DNA of 64,000 nt. Origin: Glaciecola sp. (GTDB lineage: Bacteria > Pseudomonadota > Gammaproteobacteria > Enterobacterales > Alteromonadaceae). The notes beneath the pieces were generated by a model. It ran no database searches. It was not told the origin of the DNA and worked only from the letters and a program-made list of their open reading frames with translations. The stretch lies in the NCBI GenBank assembly GCA_029246415.1, contig JAQWNF010000030.1, positions 1-64,000 of the forward strand, written 5' to 3'. The translations under genes and the position numbers were made by a program. Shown here one piece after another: positions 29,995-40,724 of this stretch (position 1 is its first letter; each line of letters begins with the position of its first letter).

Positions 29995-31275
29995 CTATTT
30001 TTCAATTGGCTCGTACTTACGCTCAGTATGACCTGTGTAAAGTTGACGAGGACGACCAATTTTTTGACCTGGTTGGCTCATCATCTCATGCCAATGTGAA
30101 ATCCAACCTACTGTACGTGCTAGTGCAAAGATACACGTAAACATATTAGTTGGAATACCAATCGCTTTAAGCACGATACCTGAGTAGAAATCTACGTTAG
30201 GGAACAATTTCTTATCGGCAAAATATGGGTCAGAAAGTGCAACACGTTCTAATTCCATTGCTACGTCTAATAATGGATCGTCTAACTTAAGTTCAGCTAA
30301 TACTTCATGACAGCTTTCGCGCATTACCTTGGCACGTGGATCTGTGTTTTTGTAAACACGATGACCGAAGCCCATTAAACGATATGAATCATTTTTGTCT
30401 TTTGCACGCGCAATAAACTCTGGAATACGGTCAACGGTACCAATTTCTTCAAGCATTTTTAAACATGCTTCATTCGCGCCGCCATGTGCAGGCCCCCACA
30501 AAGACGCAACACCAGCTGCGATACACGCATATGGGTTAGCGCCAGAAGAACCAGCTAAACGCACTGTTGACGTCGATGCATTTTGTTCATGATCAGCATG
30601 TAAAATAAAGATACGATCCATCGCTTTTTCAACAGCAGGGCTGATGAAATAGTCTTCTGTAGGAACGGAGAACATCATGTTTAAGAAGTTACCAGCATAG
30701 GATAAATCATTCTTAGGATACACAAATGGCTGACCTACGCTGTACTTATATGCCATTGCAATCAAAGTCGGCATTTTGGCAATTAAGCGATGTGCTGAGC
30801 GAATGCGTTGAGCAGGGTTAGTCACATCTAAATCACTGTGATAGAACGACGATAATGCGCCGACTGTACCGCATAGCATCGCCATAGGATGCGAATCATT
30901 TCTGAAGCCATGGAAGAACATGTTAATTTGTTCATGGACCATCGTATGGTTAGTGATAGTGTCTTTAAACTCTGCGTATTGTTCTGCAGTTGGCTGGTCG
31001 CCATGTAGAAGCATATAACATACTTCTAAATAATCAGAATCTTGGGCTAGTTCACCAATTGGGAAACCACGATGTAACAATACACCTTCTGCGCCGTCGA
31101 TATAAGTGATTGAAGATTCACAAGAACCAGTCGCCATAAATCCAGGGTCGTAAGTAAAGTAACCAGTTGCGCCTAACGTGCGAACGTCAATAACGTCTTG
31201 TCCAGCGGTTCCTTGCAAGATAGGAAGTTCAACTTCTTTACCGTCAACTTTTAAGATGGCCTTTTTGTCTGCCAT
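29995..31275 (-). CDS. gltA: Citrate synthase (type II)
   Basis: Condenses oxaloacetate and acetyl-CoA at the entry of the TCA cycle. Catalytic regions [36 protein letters not shown] and [16 protein letters not shown] are present. 426 aa matches the hexameric NADH-sensitive type II enzyme of gammaproteobacteria. It is divergent from sdhC across a 463-bp regulatory gap, the usual arrangement. Confidence 0.97.
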   Translation of the reverse strand: MADKKAILKVDGKEVELPILQGTAGQDVIDVRTLGATGYFTYDPGFMATGSCESSITYIDGAEGVLLHRGFPIGELAQDSDYLEVCYMLLHGDQPTAEQYAEFKDTITNHTMVHEQINMFFHGFRNDSHPMAMLCGTVGALSSFYHSDLDVTNPAQRIRSAHRLIAKMPTLIAMAYKYSVGQPFVYPKNDLSYAGNFLNMMFSVPTEDYFISPAVEKAMDRIFILHADHEQNASTSTVRLAGSSGANPYACIAAGVASLWGPAHGGANEACLKMLEEIGTVDRIPEFIARAKDKNDSYRLMGFGHRVYKNTDPRAKVMRESCHEVLAELKLDDPLLDVAMELERVALSDPYFADKKLFPNVDFYSGIVLKAIGIPTNMFTCIFALARTVGWISHWHEMMSQPGQKIGRPRQLYTGHTERKYEPIEK

Positions 31276-31738
31276 GTGTGGTTCTCCTCAGTATTCATAT
31301 TTGCATTATTATTCATAATAGCATCTTTGCATAGAGTGCAAGTAATTGCGTTATATGCAGTATGTAACTATTTTTGCCTTTTGAAAAGGGGGCATAGTTG
31401 TACGTCTAAACTAGCAGTAAGTCAATTTTTATGACAATTTCCTTAATAAATAACGTAAATTTCTGATTATGATGAGGAAGTGCAAAAAACAATTTACTAC
31501 CAATGTCTTAATTCCGAACAAAAAATTGTAATTCGATACTGCTATATATATACTTCGCAGTGCTTTTTATATCGGCAGGATATGCTGATATTTAAATGAC
31601 TAAATATTCACAAATGATTAACATTTGCTGAATTTGGCACGAAACCGTTATTTGTGAACTTTTATATTAGTTGAACTATATAAAGGGCACAATTATTAGG
31701 GGCGAATCCCCACGAATGAGAAAATAGGCTAACGTATT
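31276..31738. promoter_or_regulatory. gltA-sdhC divergent intergenic region
   Basis: 463 bp with no gene, AT-rich throughout, placed to carry the gltA and sdh promoters. The only clear structure is a 13-nt hairpin GGGGCGAATCCCC at 31699-31711, 27 bp upstream of the sdhC start, which would lie in the sdh leader. No specific regulator site could be named with confidence. Confidence 0.6.
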
Positions 31739-32113
31739 GTGAAAAAGCAAAGACCAGTTAATTTGGATTTAAACACCATTAAATTCCCACCTTCTGCAAT
31801 TTCTTCAATTTTGCACCGTGTAACCGGCGTAGCAATGTTTTTCGCATTGTTGTTCGTGATTTGGGCTTGGGCAGTATCGCTAAGTTCAGAACAAGGCTTC
31901 AATGACGTGCAAGCTATTATGGACGGGTTTATTGGGAAGTTTGTAGCAATAGGCACAGTATCAGCCTTAACCTATCACATCCTTGGCGGTATTCGTCACG
32001 GCATCATGGATATGGGCTATTGGGAAGAACTTGAATCAGGTAATCTGAGTGCAAACATCATCATCGGTATCTGGATTGTATTAACCTTAATCTTAGGGGT
32101 GGCATTGTGGTAA
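31739..32113 (+). CDS. sdhC: Succinate dehydrogenase cytochrome b556 subunit
   Basis: Haem b and quinone-binding membrane anchor of complex II. N-terminal RPVNLDLNTIKFPPSAISSILHRVTG is the family signature, followed by three helices with the haem-ligand region YHILGGIRHGIMD. GTG start at 31739. 124 aa. It overlaps sdhD by 7 bp. Confidence 0.95.
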   Translation: MKKQRPVNLDLNTIKFPPSAISSILHRVTGVAMFFALLFVIWAWAVSLSSEQGFNDVQAIMDGFIGKFVAIGTVSALTYHILGGIRHGIMDMGYWEELESGNLSANIIIGIWIVLTLILGVALW

Positions 32114-32454
32114 CAAATCAAGCATCCATAAAACGTAACGGCATCCAAGATTGGGTATCGCTTCGTGCAACAGCATTAATTATTGCTCTTTATTCATTTT
32201 ATATCGCGTTTGTGTTTTTTACAGCACCGACGTTAACATATTCAATCTGGCAGGGTATTTTCGCCAGTTTGTTTATGAAAGTATTTACGTTTGCTGCATT
32301 AGTGTCAATTATGCTCCACGTGCGCATCGGTTTATGGCAAGTATTGACTGATTACGTTAAACCAGCTGGTTTACGTGCAGGTATTCAATATGTACTAAAC
32401 TTAATCGCCTTTGCTTATGTAGCAGTTGGCTTGTTCGTGTTGTGGGGAGTGTAA
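32107..32454 (+). CDS. sdhD: Succinate dehydrogenase hydrophobic anchor subunit
   Basis: Second membrane anchor of complex II: 115 aa with three helices and the HVRIGLWQVLTDYVK motif that carries quinone/haem-site residues. GTG start at 32107 inside the end of sdhC implies translational coupling. sdhA follows after 6 bp. Confidence 0.94.
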   Translation: MVTNQASIKRNGIQDWVSLRATALIIALYSFYIAFVFFTAPTLTYSIWQGIFASLFMKVFTFAALVSIMLHVRIGLWQVLTDYVKPAGLRAGIQYVLNLIAFAYVAVGLFVLWGV

Positions 32455-32460
32455 GGTATT

Positions 32461-34233
32461 ATGAGTATTCCAGTTCATGAGTTTGACGCAGTAGTAATTG
32501 GTGCAGGTGGCGCAGGTATGCGTGCTGCATTACAAATATCTGAATCAGGTAAAACCTGTGCGTTATTATCAAAAGTATTTCCAACCCGTTCTCATACCGT
32601 ATCCGCTCAGGGTGGTATTACCGTTGCATTAGGTAATTCACACGAAGATAACTGGGAATGGCACATGTACGATACCGTTAAAGGTTCTGATTATATCGGT
32701 GACCAAGACGCTATCGAATATATGTGTAAAACAGGTCCAGAAGCCATTATTGAAATGGAAAACATGGGACTACCATTTTCTCGTACAGAAGAAGGTAAAG
32801 TTTACCAACGTCCATTTGGTGGCCAATCTAAAAACTTCGGTGGCGAGCAAGCGGCACGAACTGCTGCAGCGGCTGACCGTACTGGTCATGCACTTTTACA
32901 TTTGTTGTATCAACAAAACGTAAAAAACAAAACTAAAGTCTTCTCTGAGTGGTATGCACTCGATTTAGTTAAAAACCAAGACGGTGATGTTGTCGGTTGT
33001 ACCGCAATTGATATCGAGTCTGGTGAAGTTGTTTATTTCAAGTCTAAGGCAGTTGTCTTAGCTACTGGTGGTGCTGGCCGTATTTACGCGTCGACTACCA
33101 ATGCACACATCAATACCGGTGATGGTGTTGGCATGGCACTTCGTGCTGGTGTTCCATTACAAGATATGGAAATGTGGCAGTTCCACCCAACGGGTATCGC
33201 AGGTGCGGGTACTTTGGTAACTGAAGGTTGCCGTGGTGAAGGTGGTTACTTACTAAATAAAGACGGCGAACGTTTCATGGAGCGTTATGCGCCAAATGCT
33301 AAAGATTTAGCCGGACGTGACGTTGTTGCTCGTTCGATGATGACTGAAATTCGTGAAGGTCGTGGTTGTGATGGTCCTTGGGGTCCTCATATTAAATTGA
33401 AACTCGATCACTTAGGTAAAGATGTATTAGAATCTCGTTTACCGGGTATTTTAGAGTTATCACGAACATTTGCTCACGTTGATCCAGTTAAAGAGCCAAT
33501 TCCAGTTATACCTACTTGTCACTATATGATGGGTGGTATTCCAACTAATGTTGATGGTCAGGTAATCACTATCGATGCTAATGGCGCTGAATCTAAAGTA
33601 AATGGTTTATTTGCTTGTGGTGAGATTGCTTGTGTATCTGTTCACGGTGCAAACCGCTTAGGTGGTAACTCGTTACTTGATTTGGTTGTATTTGGCCGTG
33701 CTACTGGCTTACACCTTGGTACTAAGCTTGACGAAATTGAAACATCACGCGAAGCATCATCTGATGATGTTGACGCAGCATTAGCGCGTTTCAATCGTTG
33801 GGAAAACAGCGAAGTAGGCAAAGGCGAAGATCCAGTTCAAATTAAGAAAGATATGCAGCAGTGCATGCAGTTAAACTTCTCGGTATTCCGTGAAGGTGAC
33901 TCTATGGCTGAAGGCCTAAAAGAACTAGCTGAAATCCGCGAACGTCTACAAAATGCAAGATTAGACGATAAGTCATCTGACTTTAACACTCAACGTATTG
34001 AGTGTTTAGAACTAGATAACTTAATGGAAACCGCTTACAGCACAGCTGTTGCAGCGAACTTCAGAACAGAGAGTCGTGGCGCACATAGCCGTTTCGATTT
34101 CCCAGAGCGTGATGATGACAACTGGTTATGCCATAGTGTTTATCTGCCTGAGTCTGAATCTATGCTTAAACGTGATGTTAATATGACACCAGTTCTGCGA
34201 GAAGCATTCCCGCCGAAAGCACGTACATATTAA
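32461..34233 (+). CDS. sdhA: Succinate dehydrogenase flavoprotein subunit
   Basis: Catalytic FAD subunit oxidising succinate to fumarate. N-terminal FAD-binding motif [13 protein letters not shown], the covalent flavin histidine in [16 protein letters not shown], the substrate region [11 protein letters not shown] and [19 protein letters not shown] near residue 400. 590 aa is typical. Confidence 0.97.
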   Translation: MSIPVHEFDAVVIGAGGAGMRAALQISESGKTCALLSKVFPTRSHTVSAQGGITVALGNSHEDNWEWHMYDTVKGSDYIGDQDAIEYMCKTGPEAIIEMENMGLPFSRTEEGKVYQRPFGGQSKNFGGEQAARTAAAADRTGHALLHLLYQQNVKNKTKVFSEWYALDLVKNQDGDVVGCTAIDIESGEVVYFKSKAVVLATGGAGRIYASTTNAHINTGDGVGMALRAGVPLQDMEMWQFHPTGIAGAGTLVTEGCRGEGGYLLNKDGERFMERYAPNAKDLAGRDVVARSMMTEIREGRGCDGPWGPHIKLKLDHLGKDVLESRLPGILELSRTFAHVDPVKEPIPVIPTCHYMMGGIPTNVDGQVITIDANGAESKVNGLFACGEIACVSVHGANRLGGNSLLDLVVFGRATGLHLGTKLDEIETSREASSDDVDAALARFNRWENSEVGKGEDPVQIKKDMQQCMQLNFSVFREGDSMAEGLKELAEIRERLQNARLDDKSSDFNTQRIECLELDNLMETAYSTAVAANFRTESRGAHSRFDFPERDDDNWLCHSVYLPESESMLKRDVNMTPVLREAFPPKARTY

Positions 34234-34245
34234 GGAGAAAATACA

Positions 34246-34956
34246 ATGCAACTTAATTTTTCTATATATCGTTACAATCCAGATATTGATGATGCTCCGC
34301 GTATGCAAGAGTACTCATTAGAAGTCGAAGAAGGTCAAGACATGATGGTGCTTGATGCACTGATTGCCTTAAAAGAGACTGATCCGACATTATCTTTCCG
34401 TCGCTCATGCCGTGAAGGTGTGTGTGGTTCTGACGGTATGAACATGAATGGCAAAAATGGCTTAGCATGTATCACACCTTTATCAGCACTAGGCAAGGGT
34501 AAAATTGTTGTACGTCCATTACCTGGCTTACCAGTTGTACGTGATTTAGTTGTGGACATGACTCAGTTCTACACACAATATGAGAAAATTAAACCTTTCT
34601 TGATCAATGACGATAACCATCCACCATCACGTGAACATATTCAGATGCCTGAAGATCGTGCAAAACTTGATGGTTTATATGAGTGTATCTTGTGTGCATG
34701 TTGTTCAACATCATGCCCATCATTCTGGTGGAACCCTGATAAATTTATCGGTCCTGCTGGTTTGTTACATGCATACCGTTTCTTGATTGATAGTCGTGAT
34801 ACTGCGACTGAAGAACGATTGAATGATCTTGACGATGCGTTTAGTGTATTCAGATGCCACGGTATCATGAATTGTGTAAGCGTATGTCCAAAAGGATTGA
34901 ATCCGACTAAAGCAATTGGTCAGATAAAATCCATGCTCTTACAACGAGCTGTTTAG
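34246..34956 (+). CDS. sdhB: Succinate dehydrogenase iron-sulfur subunit
   Basis: Electron-transfer subunit with [2Fe-2S] (CREGVCGSDGMN), [4Fe-4S] (CILCACCSTSC) and [3Fe-4S] (CHGIMNCVSVCPKG) cysteine motifs in the expected order. 236 aa. AAGGAG lies 8 bp before the ATG. Two hairpins follow the stop before sucA. Confidence 0.97.
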   Translation: MQLNFSIYRYNPDIDDAPRMQEYSLEVEEGQDMMVLDALIALKETDPTLSFRRSCREGVCGSDGMNMNGKNGLACITPLSALGKGKIVVRPLPGLPVVRDLVVDMTQFYTQYEKIKPFLINDDNHPPSREHIQMPEDRAKLDGLYECILCACCSTSCPSFWWNPDKFIGPAGLLHAYRFLIDSRDTATEERLNDLDDAFSVFRCHGIMNCVSVCPKGLNPTKAIGQIKSMLLQRAV

Positions 34957-34962
34957 TGATTA

Positions 34963-34982
34963 TGGGCGGTTTTACCGCCCAA
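34963..34982 (+). terminator. First hairpin after sdhB
   Basis: Stem TGGGCGGT / ACCGCCCA with a TTT loop, right after the sdhB stop. No long T-run follows, so it may stabilise the 3' end or attenuate rather than terminate fully. Confidence 0.55.
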
Positions 34983-34995
34983 ATATTAGTTTCTA

Positions 34996-35028
34996 AATAG
35001 CTATCTGTGGTACAGATGGCTATTTTTT
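34996..35028 (+). terminator. Rho-independent terminator between sdhB and sucA
   Basis: Imperfect stem AAATAGC.ATCTGT / ACAGAT.GCTATTT followed by seven Ts, 68 bp before sucA. It separates the sdh and suc transcription units at least partly. Confidence 0.8.
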
Positions 35029-35096
35029 TGAGTTAAAGTTAGTGGTGAGTCAATGATGAGCTCACATGATATTAAATTTGTAGACAGGGCATAATA

Positions 35097-37922
35097 ATGC
35101 AAGATAGCGCAATGAAAGCATGGTGGGAATCTTCTCACATGGCTGGTGCGAATGCGGCATACGTAGAGGAATTGTATGAAGCATATCTCGAGGACCCGCA
35201 AAGCGTCCCATCGACTTGGCAACAAGTCTTTGAAACATTACCAAAGGTAGATGGAGTCGAGATTGATTCTAATCATACCCAAATTCGCGACCAGTTTAGA
35301 AAACTAGCAGCGTTAGGTCCAATGGCTCGAGTCGGCACAACTGCCGCGCCTGCTGTCGGTGCCGCTGGTGATGAAAAACAAGTTAAAGTTTTACAGTTAA
35401 TAAATGCCTTCCGTTTCCGTGGTCATCAACATGCAAATCTAGACCCATTAGGTCTTTGGAAACAAGAGCGTGTTCGCGATTTAGAATTATCTCACCACAA
35501 CTTAACTGACAAAGATTTTGATACTCAATTTAACCTTGGATCATATGCGTTAGGTAAAGAAAAATTACCTCTTGGCGAATTATTCAAATCATTGAATCGC
35601 ACGTACTGTGGCTCAATTGGTGCAGAGTACATGCACATTACTGACACCGAACAAAAACGTTGGTTACAACAACGTATTGAGTCAGTAGAGTCAAAGCCAG
35701 TCATTAGCCGTGAAGAAAAGATTAAAATCCTCAAAGGATTAATCGCAGCTGATGGTATGGAAAAATACTTAGGTGCTAAATTCCCAGGTGCTAAGCGTTT
35801 CTCGCTTGAAGGTGGTGACAGTTTAGTGCCAATGCTCAAAGGCCTGATTAGTGAAGCGGGTAAAGCAGGTACTAAAGAAGTCGTAGTGGGCATGGCTCAC
35901 CGTGGTCGCTTAAACGTACTAGTCAACGTATTAGGTAAAAACCCTTCGGTGTTATTTGACGAGTTTGCTGGTAAGCACGATGATTCCTTGGGTGCGGGTG
36001 ATGTTAAATATCACGCCGGTTTCTCATCAGATTTTGCTACTGAAGGTGGTAACGTCCATTTAGCATTAGCGTTCAACCCGTCTCACCTTGAGATTGTTAA
36101 CCCAGTTGTTATGGGGTCTGTACGTGCTCGATTATCTCGTCGTGATTCAGATGATGGTGCTAAAGTGTTACCTATCACAATTCATGGTGATTCTGCGATT
36201 GCGGGTCAAGGTGTTGTACAAGAAACCTTTAACATGTCGCAAACACGTGGTTTTGCGGTAGGTGGTACAGTTCGTATCGTGGTTAACAACCAAGTTGGCT
36301 TTACCACATCTAAAACAGAAGATACGCGTTCTACTCAATACTGTACCGATATTGCTAAAATGGTACAGGCGCCAATTTTCCATGTAAATGGTGATGATCC
36401 TGAAGCCGTTATGTTTGTGACTAAACTCGCTTTAGATTATCGCAATAAATTCAAACGCGATGTGGTGATTGATTTAGTTTGTTACCGTCGTCACGGCCAT
36501 AACGAAGCTGATGAGCCTAATGCCACGCAGCCGTTAATGTACCAAAAAGTTAAAAAGCACCCTGTGCCACGTCAACTTTATGCTGATCAATTAACCGCTG
36601 AAGGTACAATTGATGAACACGAAGTTGAAAAATTGATTGCTGAGTACCGTGCAGCACTTGATCATGGCGCTTGTGTAGTTGAAGAATGGCGTCCAATGAC
36701 GGAGCATTCAGTTGATTGGACTCCATATATTGGTCATGATTGGGATGTTGCTTATGATGCCGCTACTTCAGTCGAAAAGTTAACTGAACTTGGTCAACGT
36801 CTAATTGATTTCCCTGAAGACCAAAAGTTGCAGTCACGAGTAAATAAGCTTTATGTTGATCGTAAATCAATGGTTGAAGGTGAGCGTTTATTAGATTGGG
36901 GTATGGCTGAGAACTTAGCGTATGCCAATATCTTAGACCGTCAATATGATATTCGTATTACTGGACAAGACTCAGGCCGTGGCACATTCTTCCATCGTCA
37001 TGCAGTATTGCATAATCAAACTGACGGCTCTACCTACATGCCGTTACAAAACTTGAACGCTGAGCAAGGTAACATTGAACTATATGATTCAGTATTATCA
37101 GAAGAAGCCGTATTAGCATTTGAGTATGGGTTTGCAACTGCTGAGCCGCGAACGTTAACGATTTGGGAAGCGCAATTTGGTGATTTCGCCAACGGTGCAC
37201 AAGTTGTATTTGATCAGTTCTTATGTTCGGGTGAAGCAAAGTGGGGCCGTTTATGTGGCTTGACTATGCTGTTACCGCACGGGTACGAAGGTCAAGGTCC
37301 TGAGCATAGCTCAGCGCGTCTTGAGCGTTTCTTACAATTATGTGCAGATCATAACTGGCAAGTGTGTGTTCCATCTACGCCTGCGCAAGTGTATAATATG
37401 TTACTTCGCCAAGCGGTTCGTCCGATGCGTCGTCCACTAGTTGTGATGTCTCCTAAATCATTGTTACGTCATCCTCTAGCGGTTTCTTCATTAGAAGAAT
37501 TATCCACTGGTGTATTTAAAAATATCATTGGCGAAATTGACGAAATCGCTCCTAAGCAGGTCAAACGCGTCGTCATGTGTTCAGGTAAAGTGTATTACGA
37601 TTTACTCGAAAAACGTCGTGAGAATAAACAAACTGATGTGGCTATTATCCGCATCGAGCAGTTATATCCATTCCCGATTGATGAAATCAATGCTGAGCTT
37701 GCACAATATGGGCATGTTACAGATTGGGTTTGGTGTCAAGAAGAGCCTATGAACCAAGGCGCCTGGTACTGTTCACAACATCGTTTTTATGCGTCCATCC
37801 CGCAAGGAGCGACATTAACTTATGCCGGTCGTGATGCATCAGCTTCACCAGCGGTAGGCTATATTTCTGTTCACAACCAACAACAAAAACAATTGGTTGA
37901 TGACGCACTAACAATTAAATAA
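35097..37922 (+). CDS. sucA: 2-oxoglutarate dehydrogenase E1 component
   Basis: Thiamine-diphosphate-dependent decarboxylase of the 2-oxoglutarate dehydrogenase complex. N-terminal segment ANAAYVEELYEAYLEDPQSVP binds the rest of the complex. GMAHRGRLNVLVNVLGK, HGDSAIAGQGVVQET and GFTTSKTEDTRSTQYCTDIAKM form the cofactor site; YEGQGPEHSSARLERFLQL is in the C-terminal half. 941 aa is standard. sucB follows after 9 bp. The E3 gene (lpd) is not in this window. Confidence 0.97.
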   Translation: MQDSAMKAWWESSHMAGANAAYVEELYEAYLEDPQSVPSTWQQVFETLPKVDGVEIDSNHTQIRDQFRKLAALGPMARVGTTAAPAVGAAGDEKQVKVLQLINAFRFRGHQHANLDPLGLWKQERVRDLELSHHNLTDKDFDTQFNLGSYALGKEKLPLGELFKSLNRTYCGSIGAEYMHITDTEQKRWLQQRIESVESKPVISREEKIKILKGLIAADGMEKYLGAKFPGAKRFSLEGGDSLVPMLKGLISEAGKAGTKEVVVGMAHRGRLNVLVNVLGKNPSVLFDEFAGKHDDSLGAGDVKYHAGFSSDFATEGGNVHLALAFNPSHLEIVNPVVMGSVRARLSRRDSDDGAKVLPITIHGDSAIAGQGVVQETFNMSQTRGFAVGGTVRIVVNNQVGFTTSKTEDTRSTQYCTDIAKMVQAPIFHVNGDDPEAVMFVTKLALDYRNKFKRDVVIDLVCYRRHGHNEADEPNATQPLMYQKVKKHPVPRQLYADQLTAEGTIDEHEVEKLIAEYRAALDHGACVVEEWRPMTEHSVDWTPYIGHDWDVAYDAATSVEKLTELGQRLIDFPEDQKLQSRVNKLYVDRKSMVEGERLLDWGMAENLAYANILDRQYDIRITGQDSGRGTFFHRHAVLHNQTDGSTYMPLQNLNAEQGNIELYDSVLSEEAVLAFEYGFATAEPRTLTIWEAQFGDFANGAQVVFDQFLCSGEAKWGRLCGLTMLLPHGYEGQGPEHSSARLERFLQLCADHNWQVCVPSTPAQVYNMLLRQAVRPMRRPLVVMSPKSLLRHPLAVSSLEELSTGVFKNIIGEIDEIAPKQVKRVVMCSGKVYYDLLEKRRENKQTDVAIIRIEQLYPFPIDEINAELAQYGHVTDWVWCQEEPMNQGAWYCSQHRFYASIPQGATLTYAGRDASASPAVGYISVHNQQQKQLVDDALTIK

Positions 37923-37931
37923 GGATCTCAA

Positions 37932-39407
37932 ATGACTACTGAAATTAAAGTTCCGGTGTTACCAGAATCGGTAGCAGATGCAACGATTGCAACTTGGCAT
38001 GTAAAAGCGGGTGACACTGTGTCTCGCGACCAAAATCTTGTTGATATCGAAACCGACAAAGTGGTACTTGAAGTAGTAGCACCTGAAGATGGCGTTATTT
38101 CTGAGATCTTATTTCAAGAAGGTGACACTGTATTAGGCGAGCAATTGATTGCTCATCTAAGTGCTGGTGGCGCAGCCGCAGCACCAGCTGCTAAAGCCGC
38201 TCCAGCAGCCGTAGCTGCACCAGCTGCTGCAGGCCCTGCAACTGATATCAAAGTTCCTGTATTACCAGAGTCGGTAGCAGATGCGACTATCGCGACTTGG
38301 CATGTGAAAGTTGGTGAAGCAGTTGAGCAGGATCAAAACCTTGTCGATATCGAAACTGATAAAGTGGTTCTAGAAGTCGTAGCACCAAGTGCTGGCGCCT
38401 TATCTGAAATTATATTTGAAGAAGGTGCGACTGTTACAGCTGAGCAAGCAATTGCTAAATTTGTAGCTGGAGCCGGTGCAGCCGCTGCTCCTGTAGCAGC
38501 ACCTGTAGATAGTGCTTCAGAATCAGACGCGTTAAGTCCTTCTGTACGTCGTCTATTAGCAGAAAAAGGTCTTGATGCTGCTAGTATCAAAGGCACTGGT
38601 AAAGGTGGCCGAGTAACTAAAGAAGACGTCGAAAAATCATTACAATCTGCTCCAGCAGCAAAAGCAGCGAGCACAACTACAGAGGCACCGGCAGTTCCTA
38701 TGGGCGAACGTACTGAAAAACGTGTTCCGATGACACGCTTACGCAAAACTATTGCTAACCGTTTATTAGAAGCGAAAAACTCAACAGCAATGTTAACGAC
38801 TTTCAACGAAATCAACATGAAACCAATCATGGATTTACGTAAGCAATACCAAGAAAGCTTTGAAAAGCGTCATGGTATTCGTTTAGGTTTCATGTCGTTT
38901 TATGTAAAAGCGGTCACTGAAGCGTTGAAACGTTTCCCAGAGGTCAATGCGTCGATTGACGGTGATGATATTGTTTATCATAACTATTTTGATATTTCGA
39001 TTGCGGTTTCTACGCCACGTGGTCTAGTGACTCCTGTATTGAAAGATACAGATACATTAGGTATGGCTGGCATTGAATCAGGTATTAAAACCTTAGCACT
39101 CAAAGGTCGCGACGGTAAATTGTCTCTTGATGAATTACAAGGTGGTAATTTCACAATAACTAATGGTGGTGTATTTGGTTCGTTGTTATCAACGCCAATC
39201 ATCAACCCACCGCAAAGTGCAATCTTAGGTATGCATAAAATCCAAGACCGCCCAATGGCTGTTAATGGTAAAGTAGAAATCTTACCTATGATGTACTTAG
39301 CATTGTCTTACGATCACAGAATTGTTGATGGTAAAGAATCAGTAGGTTTCCTAGTAACAGTAAAAGAAATGCTAGAAGATCCAACACGTCTATTATTAGA
39401 TGTGTAA
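37932..39407 (+). CDS. sucB: Dihydrolipoyllysine succinyltransferase (E2) with two lipoyl domains
   Basis: Core acyltransferase of the 2-oxoglutarate dehydrogenase complex. Two lipoyl domains (about residues 2-76 and 106-180), each with the lipoylation motif [11 protein letters not shown], are followed by Ala/Pro linkers, a peripheral subunit-binding domain ([32 protein letters not shown] region) and the catalytic domain ending with the His motif [12 protein letters not shown]. coli SucB has one lipoyl domain and about 405 aa; the second one here explains the 491 aa. AAGGA lies before the ATG. The spacer to sucC is long and structured. Confidence 0.96.
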   Translation: MTTEIKVPVLPESVADATIATWHVKAGDTVSRDQNLVDIETDKVVLEVVAPEDGVISEILFQEGDTVLGEQLIAHLSAGGAAAAPAAKAAPAAVAAPAAAGPATDIKVPVLPESVADATIATWHVKVGEAVEQDQNLVDIETDKVVLEVVAPSAGALSEIIFEEGATVTAEQAIAKFVAGAGAAAAPVAAPVDSASESDALSPSVRRLLAEKGLDAASIKGTGKGGRVTKEDVEKSLQSAPAAKAASTTTEAPAVPMGERTEKRVPMTRLRKTIANRLLEAKNSTAMLTTFNEINMKPIMDLRKQYQESFEKRHGIRLGFMSFYVKAVTEALKRFPEVNASIDGDDIVYHNYFDISIAVSTPRGLVTPVLKDTDTLGMAGIESGIKTLALKGRDGKLSLDELQGGNFTITNGGVFGSLLSTPIINPPQSAILGMHKIQDRPMAVNGKVEILPMMYLALSYDHRIVDGKESVGFLVTVKEMLEDPTRLLLDV

Positions 39408-39439
39408 TTAATTTTAAGACATTAGTCTTGAATAAATTG

Positions 39440-39528
39440 AGAAAGATGATGTGTGATGTATCATCTTTCTTATTATAGACGTTGGAGTAACGTCTACTAT
39501 AAATACAGTCGGGATATCGACTTTTTTT
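39440..39528 (+). promoter_or_regulatory. Three consecutive hairpins in the sucB-sucC gap
   Basis: Perfect 11-bp stem AGAAAGATGAT / ATCATCTTTCT (39440-39470), perfect 8-bp stem TAGACGTT / AACGTCTA (39476-39496), then AGTCG / CGACT followed by seven Ts (39507-39528), the last looking like a terminator. They fill the 150 bp before sucC and suggest termination, attenuation or mRNA processing between sucAB and sucCD. Confidence 0.7.
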
Positions 39529-39557
39529 AAATTTACTAAAGCGGATAGAATATAACC

Positions 39558-40724
39558 ATGAATTTGCATGAATATCAGGGTAAACAGCTTTTCAAAGAAT
39601 ACGGTTTACCTGTATCTGAAGGATTTGCTGCCGGTACTCCTCAAGAAGCTGCTGACGCGGCAGATCGCATTGGCGGTGAAGAGTGGGTAGTTAAATGTCA
39701 AGTACACGCTGGTGGTCGCGGTAAGGCTGGCGGTGTTAAACTAGTTAAGACGAAAGAAGAAATTACAGCTTTCGCGGAAAACTGGTTAGGCAAAAACTTG
39801 GTTACATATCAAACAGACGAAGCGGGTCAGCCAGTTACTAAGATTTTAGTTGAGTCTTGTACTGACATCGATCAAGAATTGTACTTAGGTGCAGTTGTTG
39901 ACCGTGCAACACGTAGTATCGTTTTCATGGCATCTACTGAAGGTGGTGTTGAAATCGAAACAGTTGCAGAAGAGACGCCTGAAAAAATCTTGAAAGCGGC
40001 TATCGATCCACTAGTCGGTGCACAACCTTACCAAGCTCGCGAAATCGCGTTTGCTTTAGGTCTTAAAGGTGTGCAAATCCGTCAGTTCACTACGATCTTC
40101 ATGGGTCTAGCGAAAATGTTCGAAGAATTAGACGTTGCACTAATCGAAATCAACCCTCTAGTAATTAAAGCTGATGGTGATTTACACTGTCTAGATGCTA
40201 AAGTTGCTATCGATGGTAACGCGATGTATCGCCAGCCTAAGCTTCAAGAAATGCACGATCCTTCACAAGAAGACGCGCGTGAAGCACAAGCAGCGGCTTG
40301 GGAATTAAACTACGTTGCCCTAGACGGTAATGTTGGTTGTATGGTTAACGGTGCTGGCCTTGCAATGGGTACGATGGATATCGTTAATTTGCACGGCGGT
40401 AGCCCAGCGAACTTCCTAGATGTTGGTGGTGGCGCGACGAAAGAACGTGTTGCAGAAGCATTCAAAATTATCTTGTCTGATGACAATGTTAAAGCTGTTT
40501 TAGTTAACATTTTTGGTGGTATCGTACGTTGTGACATGATCGCTGAAGGCATCATTGGCGCAGTGAAAGAAGTTGGCGTAAACGTACCAGTAGTGGTTCG
40601 TTTAGAAGGTACTAACGCACTATTAGGTCGTGAAGTATTAGCTAATTCTGGTCTTGATATTATCGCTGCAGAGTCGCTTACAGATGCTGCACAAAAAGTT
40701 GTAGCTGCTGCGGAGGGCAAATAA
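39558..40724 (+). CDS. sucC: Succinyl-CoA synthetase beta subunit
   Basis: Nucleotide-binding ATP-grasp subunit of succinyl-CoA synthetase. N-terminal [19 protein letters not shown], the grasp-domain segment [17 protein letters not shown], and the C-terminal [16 protein letters not shown] and [14 protein letters not shown] motifs. 388 aa is typical. Its stop overlaps the sucD start by one base. Confidence 0.97.
   Translation: MNLHEYQGKQLFKEYGLPVSEGFAAGTPQEAADAADRIGGEEWVVKCQVHAGGRGKAGGVKLVKTKEEITAFAENWLGKNLVTYQTDEAGQPVTKILVESCTDIDQELYLGAVVDRATRSIVFMASTEGGVEIETVAEETPEKILKAAIDPLVGAQPYQAREIAFALGLKGVQIRQFTTIFMGLAKMFEELDVALIEINPLVIKADGDLHCLDAKVAIDGNAMYRQPKLQEMHDPSQEDAREAQAAAWELNYVALDGNVGCMVNGAGLAMGTMDIVNLHGGSPANFLDVGGGATKERVAEAFKIILSDDNVKAVLVNIFGGIVRCDMIAEGIIGAVKEVGVNVPVVVRLEGTNALLGREVLANSGLDIIAAESLTDAAQKVVAAAEGK

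Noticed and set aside
31276-31738. Search for a small RNA or riboswitch between gltA and sdhC
   Set aside because: Only a short GGGG/CCCC hairpin was found; no extended conserved structure could be supported.
38333-38830. 165-codon open frame on the minus strand inside sucB
   Set aside because: It is antisense to the Ala/Pro linker and lipoyl region of sucB, and its composition mirrors that coding sequence. No family features.
40310-40720. 136-codon open frame on the minus strand inside sucC
   Set aside because: Shadow of sucC; no start context, no recognisable domain.
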